64,000 nt of DNA, from assembly GCA_034506395.1 (NCBI GenBank), contig JAPDPQ010000004.1, positions 1 to 64,000 of the forward strand, in the 5' to 3' direction. A program made the position numbers and the translations under genes. The stretch is from a candidate division KSB1 bacterium. Lineage in GTDB: Bacteria; Zhuqueibacterota; Zhuqueibacteria; Thermofontimicrobiales; Thermofontimicrobiaceae. Each line of letters opens with the position of its first letter. Position 1 is the first letter of the stretch. Shown one piece after another: positions 51,910-61,717 of the stretch. The notes beneath the pieces were generated by a model that searched no databases, was not told where the DNA came from, and was given only the letters and a program-made list of their open reading frames with translations.

Positions 51910-53583
51910 TCACGCGGAATTTCTCAGGATCTCCCCTGCCAGCTCTCCTGTATGTTTTCCGTTTTTAATCGTTACTTTGCCATTCACAATCACATATTCG
52001 ATTCCAACAGGCAACTGATGCGGCTTCACAAATGTAGCAGTGTCGACAATAGTTTCTGGATTGAAAATGGTAATATCAGCGAAATATCCCTCTCTTAAAT
52101 ACCCACGTTTTTTCAAACCCAATTTCTCTGCTGGCATGGAGGTCATTTTTTTAATTGCGGTGGCAAGATCAAATAGATTTTCCTCCCGGCAGTATTTCCC
52201 CAGAACGCGTGGAAATGTTCCGTAATAGCGCGGATGGGGTTTCCCTTCTGCCAGTTTCCCAGTGGGGGAAATGGCATTCCCATCAGACCCAATCATCACC
52301 AAAGGATGGGATAGGACTTTTTTGAGATTTTCCTCATTCATGGCAAATCCAACGATGTCCACCCGATTTTTTTCTTCGATCAAAATTTCTCTGATAAATT
52401 CGAACGGCTTTTTTCCAATGTGCTCGGCACATTCTTTAATCGTCATCCCCTCCCAAATTCTGTTCTTTTCTGAAAAACAAGAGCTGATCATCACCCGATC
52501 CCAACCACCAATTTTTGCCCCATGGCTTTCGACATAGGATTTAATATCAGGCAATAGGGCTTTATCTTGCAATCGCGAGATTATTTCCTCAGTCTCTCCT
52601 TGGCGGGACCAAAGCGGCAAGAAAATCGAAAGGCCGGTACCATAAGCGATATAGGGGTAGCGATCAGCATGGATCGGCATCCCAGCGCCAGATGCTTGTT
52701 CGATCCTCCGCAATAAGATTTCTTCTTTATGCCAATTATTTGGGTTGCAAGCCTTCAAATGTGAAATCTCGGTTGAGACTTTTGCATTGCGGCAAATTTT
52801 TAGCGCCTCTTCAACCGCCTCCTCAACAAAATCATCTTCATTTCTGATATGGGTGGCGTAAATACCATTTCGCCGAGACACCTCACGGCATAACTCGATC
52901 AGTTCATCAGTGTTAGCGTAGCTCCCTGGTGCATATTCCAACCCTGTCGAAAGCCCAAAACTACCTTGATCCATGGATTCGGCCAATAGCCGTTTCATTA
53001 AGTCCAGTTGCTCTGAAGTCGGCGCCACATCATTCTTTCCTACGACATAACTTCGCAGATTGCCATGTCCAGTGAAAGTGGCATAATTGATGGATATTTT
53101 TTGTTGTGTCAGGGTCGATAGAAATTGATCCGCATTGTTCCACGATGCATGAATGCCATATTTTTCCACCAGTCCCTGGTCCAACGTCTTGAAATCAGCT
53201 TCACTCAGAGGAAAGGGCGAGTACCCACAATTTCCCGCGACCTCGGTGGTGACACCTTGAAAGATTTTGCTCTCTGCGTATGGATTGACCAGCAATTCAA
53301 TATCGGTGTGCGTATGAATGTCAATAAAGCCAGGGGATACCACCATTCCGGTTGCATCAATTATAAAATCTGCCGTCGCAGCACTTAGATCATTGATCGC
53401 TGCAATTTTATTCCCCTTGATTGCAATATCAGCGTTCAGCGCGGGCGAGCCCGTTCCATCGAAAATCATCCCATTGCGGATTATCATATCAAAGCGATTT
53501 CGGACCGAACATCCAAGCACCAGACCGAATCCAGCACAAGAACAGGCTTTAATGAAGTCCCGACGCGAAAATTGTTTGACCAT
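51910..53583 (-). CDS. N-acyl-D-amino-acid deacylase (Tat-exported)
   Basis: 557 residues with AAGGAGC before ATG. A twin-arginine leader (FSRRDFIKACSCAGFGLVLG) ends at a Cys (LGCS, about 25), so a Tat-exported lipoprotein is likely. The amidohydrolase fold shows PGFIDIHTHTD (HxH ligands, about 88-92), EVAGNCGYSP with the D-aminoacylase Cys ligand region, HLKAC, VMISSC and IGSDGNAIS (Asp). These are typical of D-aminoacylases/dihydroorotase-like deacylases. It would release D-amino acids from N-acyl or peptide forms outside the cytoplasm, in line with peptidoglycan recycling or scavenging. A possible minus-strand promoter is TTGACA (53934-53939) with a weak TAATTT (53911-53916). Confidence 0.9.
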   Translation of the reverse strand: MVKQFSRRDFIKACSCAGFGLVLGCSVRNRFDMIIRNGMIFDGTGSPALNADIAIKGNKIAAINDLSAATADFIIDATGMVVSPGFIDIHTHTDIELLVNPYAESKIFQGVTTEVAGNCGYSPFPLSEADFKTLDQGLVEKYGIHASWNNADQFLSTLTQQKISINYATFTGHGNLRSYVVGKNDVAPTSEQLDLMKRLLAESMDQGSFGLSTGLEYAPGSYANTDELIELCREVSRRNGIYATHIRNEDDFVEEAVEEALKICRNAKVSTEISHLKACNPNNWHKEEILLRRIEQASGAGMPIHADRYPYIAYGTGLSIFLPLWSRQGETEEIISRLQDKALLPDIKSYVESHGAKIGGWDRVMISSCFSEKNRIWEGMTIKECAEHIGKKPFEFIREILIEEKNRVDIVGFAMNEENLKKVLSHPLVMIGSDGNAISPTGKLAEGKPHPRYYGTFPRVLGKYCREENLFDLATAIKKMTSMPAEKLGLKKRGYLREGYFADITIFNPETIVDTATFVKPHQLPVGIEYVIVNGKVTIKNGKHTGELAGEILRNSA

Positions 53584-54276
53584 CTGCTGCTCCTTATTTT
53601 AACCTTGCACGAAATATCGAAACGTGCCATACTTGATTAGATCTGTTGCAAAGTTCCTAAAAAGCAAGAATGTCATGCTGTTCACCAGTTGCCCGATAGG
53701 TAGCTCTATCTGTTAATAGCTTTCGAAGAGATTCCTGGATTCGCAGGAATGACATACGTTATTTGAATTCCATATTCTGCAGCAGAAACTATCTCATGCT
53801 TTTCGATAAGGAACTTCTATATGGAATAGGGGTTCACTTCGTTCGATCCTCTAATGTTTCTTAGTAATGACCCGTGTTTCTCATCCGAAGAAGCTTTGAA
53901 TTCCCAGATTAAATTATCAAAACCTTTCATTATTGTCAAGCGATCTTTAACCCAAAATCATCTTTTTTTCAATGACAGGGAGAAAAATGGATAATCAGAT
54001 ATTTCATATTTCACAGATCTAATCTGGACGGAATGAATTTTTTGGAAACTTCCTATTGGGATGAACGTATGCAGGGCAAATTTCTTATGAATTCATTCGA
54101 TTGGGCAAACCATGCTTTTGTTGTTTGGATTTAAAATGAAAATTGCAATCGCGAAAAAGAAATTCTTTGACATTCTGAGAATATCTGGTTATATTATCGA
54201 CCAATATCCGAGCATCGAGCTTTGCAAGAGGGGCAAATCTTGGTGCTGGTAAAGTATTTCGGAAAGGAGAGCTTAA
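53584..54276. other. Intergenic region with decayed repeat copies
   Basis: At 53669-53755 are fragments of the CCTGC/GCAGGAATGAC family (TGTCATGCTG..., then ATTCCTGGATTCGCAGGAAT with GACAT), with one hairpin arm lost. Near 53833 an ACTTCGTTCG fragment matches another repeat family. No gene is seen. The promoter at 54167-54195 belongs to the M28 peptidase gene. Confidence 0.6.
54167..54195 (+). promoter_or_regulatory. Sigma-70-type promoter of the M28 peptidase gene
   Basis: TTGACA at 54167-54172, 17-nt spacer, TATATT at 54190-54195, 82 nt before the ATG at 54277. Same hexamers and spacing as at 17714 and 59122. Confidence 0.8.
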
Positions 54277-55842
54277 ATGCAGAAATTCATATTGTCCAAA
54301 TACACTATTTTGACTCTAGTTTTATTAACGATCTTTCCCATTCCATATCTCATTGGCCAGCAGGTTCCAAGCGAAGGCCTTCGCTCTATCACCCCGGAAG
54401 AAATGAAAGCCCACGTGTATTACCTGGCCTCGGATGCCATGAAGGGGCGCAATACTCCGAGCCCTGAACTCGATTCCTGCGCTGCATACATTGCTCGAGA
54501 ATTTGCCAGTTATGGCTTAAAATCAGTTGGATCTGAAAAATCCTTTTTCCAACGCTTCAACGTTCTGAAAACGCGGCTTTCTTCTCCCAATACCTTAACG
54601 CTAATAATTGCTGGAAAGGATACCAGCTATCAGATCAAAAACGACTTCGTGCCGCTTCATCTGACAGCGAACAAAAAAGTCACTGGACCGCTCGTTTTCG
54701 CTGGGTATGGGATCACCGCCCCAGAGTACAATTATGATGATTACCAAAATATCGATGCGACCGGCAAGATTGTCTTGGCGTTTGTCAACGAACCTCAAGA
54801 GAAGGACTCGACCAGTCGGTTTGATGGAGTTAAAGAGACTGATCATAGTAAATTGTTCATTAAAGTTCAGAATGCTAAGGATCATGGAGCAGTGGGTTTG
54901 CTTTTGGTTTCGACGCCGACGCATCGTTTTCGTCGGCCTCCGAATCCCTGGCCCAATTTGATGCGCAATGCACCAGAAGATGCGATCCCGCTCACTTTAG
55001 AAGAGGCGTCTGAAAACCAGCTCGTCGCGATGCGCATTGGCAAAGATCTGGCGGATGACTTATTGAAAGGCACTGGTTATAGCTATGAACAAATTCACCG
55101 AAGTATCGACGAAACGCTTGAGCCGTTCTCATTTGATATTCCTGACAAACTTATTAGCATGGAAACCGCTCTTGAGGCTGAAAAATTTCCCACACAAAAC
55201 GTAGTTGGCTTTTTGGAAGGAACAGATCCACTGCTCAAAAATGAAATCGTGATCATCGGGGCTCATTACGACCATGTTGGGGTCAGCAATGATAATATCT
55301 ACAATGGAGCTGATGATAATGCTTCAGGAACTGCGGGTGTCCTTGAGGTCGCTGAGGCATTTGCCCATAGCAAAGCAAAACCGAGGAGATCCATTTTGTT
55401 TATTACCTTTGCAGGTGAGGAGAAGGGATTATTTGGATCGCGCTATTTTACAATTGACCCAATTTTCCCGATTGAAAATATCGTTGCCATGCTAAATTTG
55501 GATATGATTAGCCGCAACGATAGCAACGAAGTGGCCATTGTCGGTTCAAAAAGCAGCGATGAGCTCAGAGCTATTAATGAGCAATGCAATCAGTCGATTG
55601 GGTTGAAGTTGGATTATGATCAGGATCGCTATTTTATGCAGAGCGACCATTATTCTTTTTATCGAAAAGACATTCCAGTGTTATTTTACTTCACTAAGGA
55701 GACGCCTGATCTTCATAAACCATCGGATGATCCAGAGAAGATCATCCCAGAGAAAATGGCGAGAATTGGACAATTGGTTTTTTCCACTGCCTGGACAGTA
55801 GCGAACAGGGATGAGCGCCCAAAATTTGTGAGATTCAGGTAG
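54277..55842 (+). CDS. M28-family zinc aminopeptidase with PA domain (exported)
   Basis: 521 residues with AAAGGAG 7 nt before ATG. Signal peptide (MQKFILSKYTILTLVLLTIF) ending near IGQQ. A PA-type lid domain (about 120-270, GPLVFAGYGITAPEYNYDDY) precedes the catalytic part with zinc motifs VIIGAHYDHVGV (His), YNGADDNASGTAGVLE (Asp), FAGEEKGLFGS (Glu), LNLDMISR (Asp) and DLHKPSDD (His). It removes N-terminal residues from peptides in the periplasm or outside. The M1 peptidase gene follows after 55 nt, so both are probably one unit behind the promoter at 54167. Confidence 0.93.
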   Translation: MQKFILSKYTILTLVLLTIFPIPYLIGQQVPSEGLRSITPEEMKAHVYYLASDAMKGRNTPSPELDSCAAYIAREFASYGLKSVGSEKSFFQRFNVLKTRLSSPNTLTLIIAGKDTSYQIKNDFVPLHLTANKKVTGPLVFAGYGITAPEYNYDDYQNIDATGKIVLAFVNEPQEKDSTSRFDGVKETDHSKLFIKVQNAKDHGAVGLLLVSTPTHRFRRPPNPWPNLMRNAPEDAIPLTLEEASENQLVAMRIGKDLADDLLKGTGYSYEQIHRSIDETLEPFSFDIPDKLISMETALEAEKFPTQNVVGFLEGTDPLLKNEIVIIGAHYDHVGVSNDNIYNGADDNASGTAGVLEVAEAFAHSKAKPRRSILFITFAGEEKGLFGSRYFTIDPIFPIENIVAMLNLDMISRNDSNEVAIVGSKSSDELRAINEQCNQSIGLKLDYDQDRYFMQSDHYSFYRKDIPVLFYFTKETPDLHKPSDDPEKIIPEKMARIGQLVFSTAWTVANRDERPKFVRFR

Positions 55843-55897
55843 CAACGACGAATGCATTCTTCAAACGAGAATCGCTTTTTTAGATCTGGAGGGAAGC

Positions 55898-57943
55898 ATG
55901 AAATTCAAGAAAGGATGGCGACCAATTCTACTTATTTGGCTGATCGCGTCCATTTTTCATGAAGCGCAATCTCAGCCGATCATTTTTGAGAAGCCCCTGA
56001 GTCCACGGATTGCAAATTATGATATTGATGTCCGACTTGATCCCGAGAAAAAAATGATTTTTGGCAAGGAGCTACTTACTTGGTTCAATAAAACCGGCCA
56101 AAAGATCACCGAGCTTCAGTTCCATCTTTATTGGAATGCATTCCGTAATAATCAATCGACTTTTATGATCGAATCTGGGATCAAAAAGGATATTGAGGAA
56201 CAGGATTGGGGTTATATTGAGATCAATCACATTGCCCTTTCCACTGGTGAAGTATTGACAGCATCCTTGCAATTCATTCAACCCGACGACGACAATATGC
56301 ATGATCGCACTGTCGCGCGCCTGCCCCTTCCTTGGGCATTGTTACCAGACCAATCAATTCAACTCTCGATCGACTTCGCAGGGAAAATTCCCCAACCTCC
56401 AATCGCTGTCCGTTCTGTAGCTGAAAAAGAATATTTTTTTATCAGCCAATGGTTCCCCAAAATTGGAGTTTTTAGCAATGGTCAATGGAACTGTCATCAG
56501 TATCATCGGCATTCAGAATTTTTTGCCGATTATGGCGTCTATGATGTTCGTATCACTGTTCCTGAAAAAAATGTGGTCGGGGCAACTGGTGTGGAAATCG
56601 AAGTGAAACCCAATGGAGATGGAACTGCAACGCACTATTATCATGCTGAGGATGTGCACGACTTCGCTTGGACCACCAGCCCAGAGTTTATTGAAGTCAC
56701 TGGCAAGGTGCACGATGTGGATGTCCGCGTTCTCTTGCAACCAGACCATCATACTCAAGTCCAGCGCCATCTCGATGCGGCCAAAGTCGCCATCGAATAT
56801 TTCCAAAACTGGTACGGCGATTACCCATATCCCAATTTGACCATCGTTGATCCTCGGCGCAAAGCCATGACCTCAGGCGGCATGGAATATCCAACCCTGA
56901 TCACGGCTGGGACATTTTATGGCCTTCCGAAGGGATTGCGCATGCTTGAGATGGTGATCATCCACGAGTTTGGCCATAATTTCTGGTACCACCTTGTAGC
57001 GAATAACGAATTCGAAGAGCCTTGGCTGGATGAGGGCATCAATTCGTACTCCGAAAGCCAAATTCTTGCTGACCACTACGGCCCAATTGGCGACATGATC
57101 GACTTTCTTGGCATTAAAATAAACGATCTGCAATTGCAACGTGCTCAGTATATCAATTCGCCCGACCTTGACCCGATCGTGAAAAAATCATGGGAATTCT
57201 ATTCGAGTGGGAGCTATGGGGTCAATTCATATCAAAAACCAGCTCTGATGCTCACAACGCTGCAAAATTATTTGGGCAAGGAAACGTTGCAAAAAATTAT
57301 GCGCACCTATTTTGAACGCTGGAAATTTAAACATCCTCGAACTGAAGATTTTATCCATGTGGCCAATGAAATTTCGGGACAAGATCTAAGCTGGTTCTTC
57401 GATCAAGCGTTGTTTAGCACTGCTGAACTAGACTATTCTGTCGATCGGGTTTTTACCCGCCCGATAAAGAAACACGAGGGATACGACTTCACGCTCAAAA
57501 TTCCTGACCAGGATTCTACAAACGAGCTCCATCAGTCCTTTCAAATCCGCAAAGATTCGCTGAGCACCGAAGTTGATTCAGTTGATACAAGTATAGTCAA
57601 ATTTTATTACAGCGGGGTTGATGTAAGACGACTTGGAGATTTTCAATTCCCAGTTGAAATTGAGATCGTATTCGAAAACGGAGAAAAAATTCGAGAGCAC
57701 TGGGATGGAAAAGATTTATGGAAAAAATTTCGCTACACAAAACCAAGGAAACTGGTCTCTGCAACAGTCGATCCCGATCGGAAAATTCCTATAGACCTCA
57801 ATTTTACCAATAACAGCCGTTCAGTGGAATCTCATGCCAAAGGGGTAAACAAATTGGCCATCAGGTTCTTGTTCTGGATGCAACTGCTGCTCGATCAGCC
57901 CGAAATTTTAAACGCGTTCACCGGGTTTAATTTGAACCAATAA
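55898..57943 (+). CDS. M1-family (gluzincin) metallopeptidase, exported
   Basis: 681 residues with TGGAGG before ATG. Signal peptide ends near AQSQ. An M1 N-terminal beta domain (about 30-215) is followed by the catalytic domain with MEYPTLI (about 330) as the GAMEN-like site (SGGMEYP) and the zinc motif HEFGHNFWYHL with LDEGINSYSE (HExxH, 18 residues, E; about 352-376). The catalytic Tyr region (YSSGSYGVNSY) follows, then a beta-rich C-terminal part. The C-terminal end has a hydrophobic stretch (LAIRFLFWMQLLL) that may anchor it. It digests peptides together with the M28 enzyme encoded upstream. Confidence 0.92.
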   Translation: MKFKKGWRPILLIWLIASIFHEAQSQPIIFEKPLSPRIANYDIDVRLDPEKKMIFGKELLTWFNKTGQKITELQFHLYWNAFRNNQSTFMIESGIKKDIEEQDWGYIEINHIALSTGEVLTASLQFIQPDDDNMHDRTVARLPLPWALLPDQSIQLSIDFAGKIPQPPIAVRSVAEKEYFFISQWFPKIGVFSNGQWNCHQYHRHSEFFADYGVYDVRITVPEKNVVGATGVEIEVKPNGDGTATHYYHAEDVHDFAWTTSPEFIEVTGKVHDVDVRVLLQPDHHTQVQRHLDAAKVAIEYFQNWYGDYPYPNLTIVDPRRKAMTSGGMEYPTLITAGTFYGLPKGLRMLEMVIIHEFGHNFWYHLVANNEFEEPWLDEGINSYSESQILADHYGPIGDMIDFLGIKINDLQLQRAQYINSPDLDPIVKKSWEFYSSGSYGVNSYQKPALMLTTLQNYLGKETLQKIMRTYFERWKFKHPRTEDFIHVANEISGQDLSWFFDQALFSTAELDYSVDRVFTRPIKKHEGYDFTLKIPDQDSTNELHQSFQIRKDSLSTEVDSVDTSIVKFYYSGVDVRRLGDFQFPVEIEIVFENGEKIREHWDGKDLWKKFRYTKPRKLVSATVDPDRKIPIDLNFTNNSRSVESHAKGVNKLAIRFLFWMQLLLDQPEILNAFTGFNLNQ

Positions 57944-58140
57944 ATGCGAATTGCTGGGTTCCATGCGAAATCCTCAATCAGAGGGAATTGGTTTCTCGTC
58001 CAATCGATTCCTGTTGACCGAGTTATAGTTATCTTAAACATCAATCCTTGCGACTCTTGCTGCAATCGAAAGATTTATCCTAATGAATCGGATAAGATTC
58101 AAAAAAATCCCCTGAAAAATTTCCTTGCGAGGTGGACTAA

Positions 58141-59004
58141 ATGATTTTCGCTGCGATGAAAACTGGTTTCGCCCAAGCTTGGGCGAATAAACGCCTGATC
58201 CTTCTTTATTACCTAACGAATTTGGCCTTCGGAACCATTTTAATGTTACCATTTCGTTCCGTGCTGCGCGATTTTGTTGGCAATAGCCTGATGGGCGAAA
58301 AATTGGCAGGCCGACTGGACATGGATTTTCTGTTTGAATTCATCAAAGAAAATCCGAATCTGCTTTCCAGCTATTTAATCCTGCTCCCATTACTGCTCAT
58401 CGGATATTGGTTGATCATGCTATTTTTCTCTGGAGGTGCATTCTCGCTTTTCATCAGGGGCGAAAAATTTTCCGCAGCCGAATTTTGGGGTAACGCCGCC
58501 AAATATTTCGGCCGATTCATAAGGCTGGTACTGTGGAGCATCCCATTCGGCATCGCGCTGTTCTGCTTGCAATTTATCTGGAATGGGTTGCAGCGGATTC
58601 TGTTCGGCAGCGATCCGTATCAATCGGTTGTTTATTGGGGCGGATGGATCAAAGTCGGGATAAGGTATCTCAGCTTTATTCTATTTTTCCTGCTCCTGGA
58701 TTATGCCAGAATTTATGTAGTGAGCAAAGATGAAAAGCGCATGAGAACTTCTTTAGTGCAGGCATTAAAGTTTGCCGCTACTAATTTCTGGATCATGTTT
58801 GGATTCGCATCGCTTCTTTTTCTAATTGGCATCATCTGCTTGATCCTTTACAATCCAATTGCAGATCTTCTGCACAGCCCAAATAGCATCATCATTTTAT
58901 TGCTATTTTTTTGGCAACAATTTTATTTGGCAGCGAGAATGATTTTAAGGCTGACCCTTTATGCTGGTGAGGTAAAATTGTATCAAACTATTTCGATCAA
59001 TTGA
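58141..59004 (+). CDS. Six-TM membrane protein of unknown function
   Basis: 287 residues with GCGAGGTGG before ATG. Six hydrophobic helices at about 18-40, 75-105, 128-150, 175-200, 212-238 and 245-275; the N-terminus (MIFAAMKTGFAQAWANKRL) is typical of bacterial membrane proteins of the DUF4013-like kind, but I do not recognise a family. Conserved-looking features are an FSAAEFWGNAAKYFGRF segment (between TM2 and TM3) and KDEKRMRTSLVQALKFA before TM5. It follows the M1 peptidase gene by 197 nt on the same strand and may belong to that unit. Confidence 0.7.
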   Translation: MIFAAMKTGFAQAWANKRLILLYYLTNLAFGTILMLPFRSVLRDFVGNSLMGEKLAGRLDMDFLFEFIKENPNLLSSYLILLPLLLIGYWLIMLFFSGGAFSLFIRGEKFSAAEFWGNAAKYFGRFIRLVLWSIPFGIALFCLQFIWNGLQRILFGSDPYQSVVYWGGWIKVGIRYLSFILFFLLLDYARIYVVSKDEKRMRTSLVQALKFAATNFWIMFGFASLLFLIGIICLILYNPIADLLHSPNSIIILLLFFWQQFYLAARMILRLTLYAGEVKLYQTISIN

Positions 59005-59563
59005 CAGATCCGACATTATTACATCTGAATTGCTTTACGATCAATGTAAAGGCTCATTAGACCCATGAAATCCCATCATTTCAAATCAAAATCTAATAAT
59101 AAAAAATATTAAAAAATCCGCTTGACAATATAATTGTCTTTTGCTATATTAACAAAGTTTAAATTGAAGCTTCTGAGATGCAATATGTTTTGAACTTGCA
59201 GGCCACATGAAATTGTTGATTGAATCAGCTTTTTATTCTTGTTCGGTCAAGCTTGTACCGATTAGGGGTGTTAAGTTTTACCATTATCTCCTTTTTGACT
59301 TTGATTCTCTCCACCCCTCTTTTTTTCTTTACCAAACCCATCCAATACTCAATTTATTACTCATGCAAAAAACTATCACGGATAGACTTCAAAATCTTCA
59401 TTCCGATACGCGCAACGTTAATGATTTTGCTTTTAGATTACCCCTGGAATATGTAACCGTTAACCAATCTGAGAATGGAGGTGATTGTCAAACAAGTTTA
59501 GATAGTTTCTCGCGATGTTCAAATTACTTATAGTTGTAGAATCAACACAGGGAGGCTGTCATA
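59005..59563. other. 559-nt intergenic region with promoter
   Basis: Two overlapping frames (59207-59533, 59220-59456) lack ribosome sites and recognisable motifs and are not called. The promoter at 59122-59150 would produce a long 5' leader of about 400 nt before the T9SS-protein gene, so regulatory RNA elements are possible there; I recognise none. Confidence 0.5.
59122..59150 (+). promoter_or_regulatory. Sigma-70-type promoter upstream of the LamG/T9SS gene
   Basis: TTGACA at 59122-59127, 17-nt spacer, TATATT at 59145-59150. Same hexamers and spacing as the promoters at 17714 and 54167. The leader to the ATG at 59564 would be over 400 nt. Confidence 0.75.
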
Positions 59564-61651
59564 ATGAAACAGACGTTACCAACAAAATTAGCTTTAGCGA
59601 TCGCTGTTGTTAGTTTCATCATGATTGGTGCCCATCTCAACGCTCAAGAGCCGATCGGAGGTCCTTATACTGTGGACCAGCACACACGGTTATTATTGCA
59701 TTTTGATGGGAATTTCAAGAATGAGTCGCCGATGTCGGCGGATGCGGAGCCGCATGGGAAGTATTATTTCATTCCCAATACGGCGTTGGGGTTAGGGCAA
59801 TGTTTGCGATTGGACAATGGTTCAATCACGGATTCCTCGTATGTGACGGTTGCCGATAATGACAATTTGGATTTAACGGGTGACTGGACGATCGAGGGTT
59901 GGCTCAACATTTTCACCTTTGGGGATGTGGCGGGCGAATGGCGTTGGGTGCCGCGGTTGATCATCAAACCGGGCGATGATGTGTTCTGGCATCCCAACTA
60001 CTGGGTGGAGATGTGGGGGGACAATCGGTTGTTCCACACGGGCTATTATTGCAAGAAGTATGACAGTTTCATTTCCAACAGTTCGGCCAACAATGTGTTT
60101 GCTCCGGGCCGTTGGGTGCATTTGACGTTCATTCGGGATACCAAGAACAAGCTGATCATCCAGATGGTGCATGATGATCAGAAGAAGTTGATTGATTTTC
60201 AGGCGCGGGGTTATGATCCAGCGTTGGCTGATCCGCCCAATACCACGTCGCAGGATGTGCATATTGGTTGGGCAGGTTCCAAGAAGATCGCCTCGCCGAG
60301 CAATGATTCGTGGTTGGATGGATTTGTGGACGAGATTCGCATCAGCGATGTGGTGCGCAATTTTGAGATACCGCCAGCCATTACCGATGTGACAGCGTTG
60401 CCGAATCAGCCGTCGACGGTGAGTTCGTATGAGGTTCAGGCCAAGATTTTGAAGATTGGCGCGGCAGGGACGATCACCGAGGCGAAGCTGCATTACAATT
60501 TGGGAGCGGGCTGGTTAGAGGTTCCGATGACGGCGATTGGGGAGAACTTGTATAAGGGAGTGATCCCTGGTCAGCCGTTGGGCAGCATCATTCGTTATTA
60601 TGTGTCGGCCAAGGACAATGCTGGGTATCGGACCACCAATCCGGCCAGTGCCGAAGCGCCGGTCAATCCCAGCTATTTCACCTTTGCGGTGTTCGAGGCC
60701 AACACCATGACGTTGTCGTTGGATTTTGAAGAGGGTTCTGGGGTGCCCAAGGATGGGTCGGCTTACAAGAACCCGGTGAAAGTGGTTGGCACGCCGAGCT
60801 ATTCCGACGATGCGGTGGTGGGCAGCAAGTCGTTGTATCTGCCAGGCGATACCACCCGTTTGGAGATCGATTCGCCGTTCTTGTCCAGCAGCGAGTTCAC
60901 GTTGGACTTCTGGATGAAGCCAGATACGCTGGTGGAATACACGCGAATGATCATTCGGCCGCTCACCTGGGATAACTGGGGTGCGATGAATTACGCGATT
61001 CGGTTTGAGAGCAACACAGGGATAATCAGTGCTCGGTTTGAGCAGCAGGCGGGTGGCAACAATGCCATTGTGTTGGACAGCCTGGTGAAGGTGGGCCGCT
61101 GGTATCACGTGATCTATGAGGTGTCGAAAGACAGTGCGGTGTTCCAGTTGAGCGATAAGACAGGACGGGTGATCGACAAGAAGGGCAGCAAGGTGGTCAG
61201 CCCGCCGATCACGCCGATGGCGCCACTCCGCATTGGCAATGCCCATAACATCAGCGTAGCTGGTTGGGAGAAACGGACCTACAAAGGCCTGATCGATGGC
61301 TTCAAGCTCTACAACTACCCAGCCGCTGGGTTAACCACCGGCATTCGGGAAAAGGGCGGTGTAGAATTGCCGAAGGAATTCGCTCTTGAGCAAAACTACC
61401 CGAACCCATTCAACCCAGTTACAGAGATTATCTTCTCAGTTCCAAAAACCGAAAAGGTAAGCCTAGTGATTTACGATATGCTAGGCCGCAAAGTCAAAAC
61501 GCTGATCGATAAGCAAGTGCAGCCCGGCGTTTACTCTGTTTATTGGGATGGAACTGACGAAAGCGGTGTCAAAGTGGCTACCGGTGTATATTTGTATCGA
61601 TTGCAGGCGAGAAATTACTCACAGGTCCGAAAAATGGTGCTGATTAAATAG
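59564..61651 (+). CDS. Secreted LamG-domain protein with type IX secretion sorting tail
   Basis: 695 residues; CAGGGAGG lies 8 nt before ATG. Signal peptide ends near LNAQ. Two concanavalin/LamG-like domains: about 40-265 (RLLLHFDGNF, DLTGDWTIEGWLNI, GRWVHLTFIRD, VDEIRISDVV) and about 385-600 (MTLSLDFEEGSG, STIL-like strands, LIDGFKLYN). Between them, about 270-375, is a beta-sandwich segment (RYYVSAKDNAGYRT). The C-terminal 80 residues hold ALEQNYPNPFNPVTEI and the GTDESGVKVATGVYLYRL end, the type A T9SS/Por sorting domain of FCB bacteria. It is probably a surface-displayed carbohydrate- or matrix-binding protein. Codon choice in residues about 45-590 is markedly more G/C-ending (TTG for Leu) than in the ends or neighbours. 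Confidence 0.92.
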   Translation: MKQTLPTKLALAIAVVSFIMIGAHLNAQEPIGGPYTVDQHTRLLLHFDGNFKNESPMSADAEPHGKYYFIPNTALGLGQCLRLDNGSITDSSYVTVADNDNLDLTGDWTIEGWLNIFTFGDVAGEWRWVPRLIIKPGDDVFWHPNYWVEMWGDNRLFHTGYYCKKYDSFISNSSANNVFAPGRWVHLTFIRDTKNKLIIQMVHDDQKKLIDFQARGYDPALADPPNTTSQDVHIGWAGSKKIASPSNDSWLDGFVDEIRISDVVRNFEIPPAITDVTALPNQPSTVSSYEVQAKILKIGAAGTITEAKLHYNLGAGWLEVPMTAIGENLYKGVIPGQPLGSIIRYYVSAKDNAGYRTTNPASAEAPVNPSYFTFAVFEANTMTLSLDFEEGSGVPKDGSAYKNPVKVVGTPSYSDDAVVGSKSLYLPGDTTRLEIDSPFLSSSEFTLDFWMKPDTLVEYTRMIIRPLTWDNWGAMNYAIRFESNTGIISARFEQQAGGNNAIVLDSLVKVGRWYHVIYEVSKDSAVFQLSDKTGRVIDKKGSKVVSPPITPMAPLRIGNAHNISVAGWEKRTYKGLIDGFKLYNYPAAGLTTGIREKGGVELPKEFALEQNYPNPFNPVTEIIFSVPKTEKVSLVIYDMLGRKVKTLIDKQVQPGVYSVYWDGTDESGVKVATGVYLYRLQARNYSQVRKMVLIK

Positions 61652-61665
61652 CCATTTTGATGGTG

Positions 61666-61717
61666 GCAGACCTCAGAGGCAAAATGACCCTCTGAGGTCT
61701 GCTATAATATTTTTTTC
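61666..61717 (+). terminator. Rho-independent terminator after the LamG/T9SS gene
   Basis: GCAGACCTCAGAGG and CCTCTGAGGTCTGC pair in a 14-bp stem with a 9-nt loop, then TATAATATTTTTTTC. It lies 15 nt past the stop. 61718-62053 has no gene that I can support. Confidence 0.9.

Noticed and set aside
59207..59533. Two overlapping short frames before the LamG/T9SS gene
   Set aside because: They lie in the probable leader, lack ribosome sites and look like AT-rich random translation.
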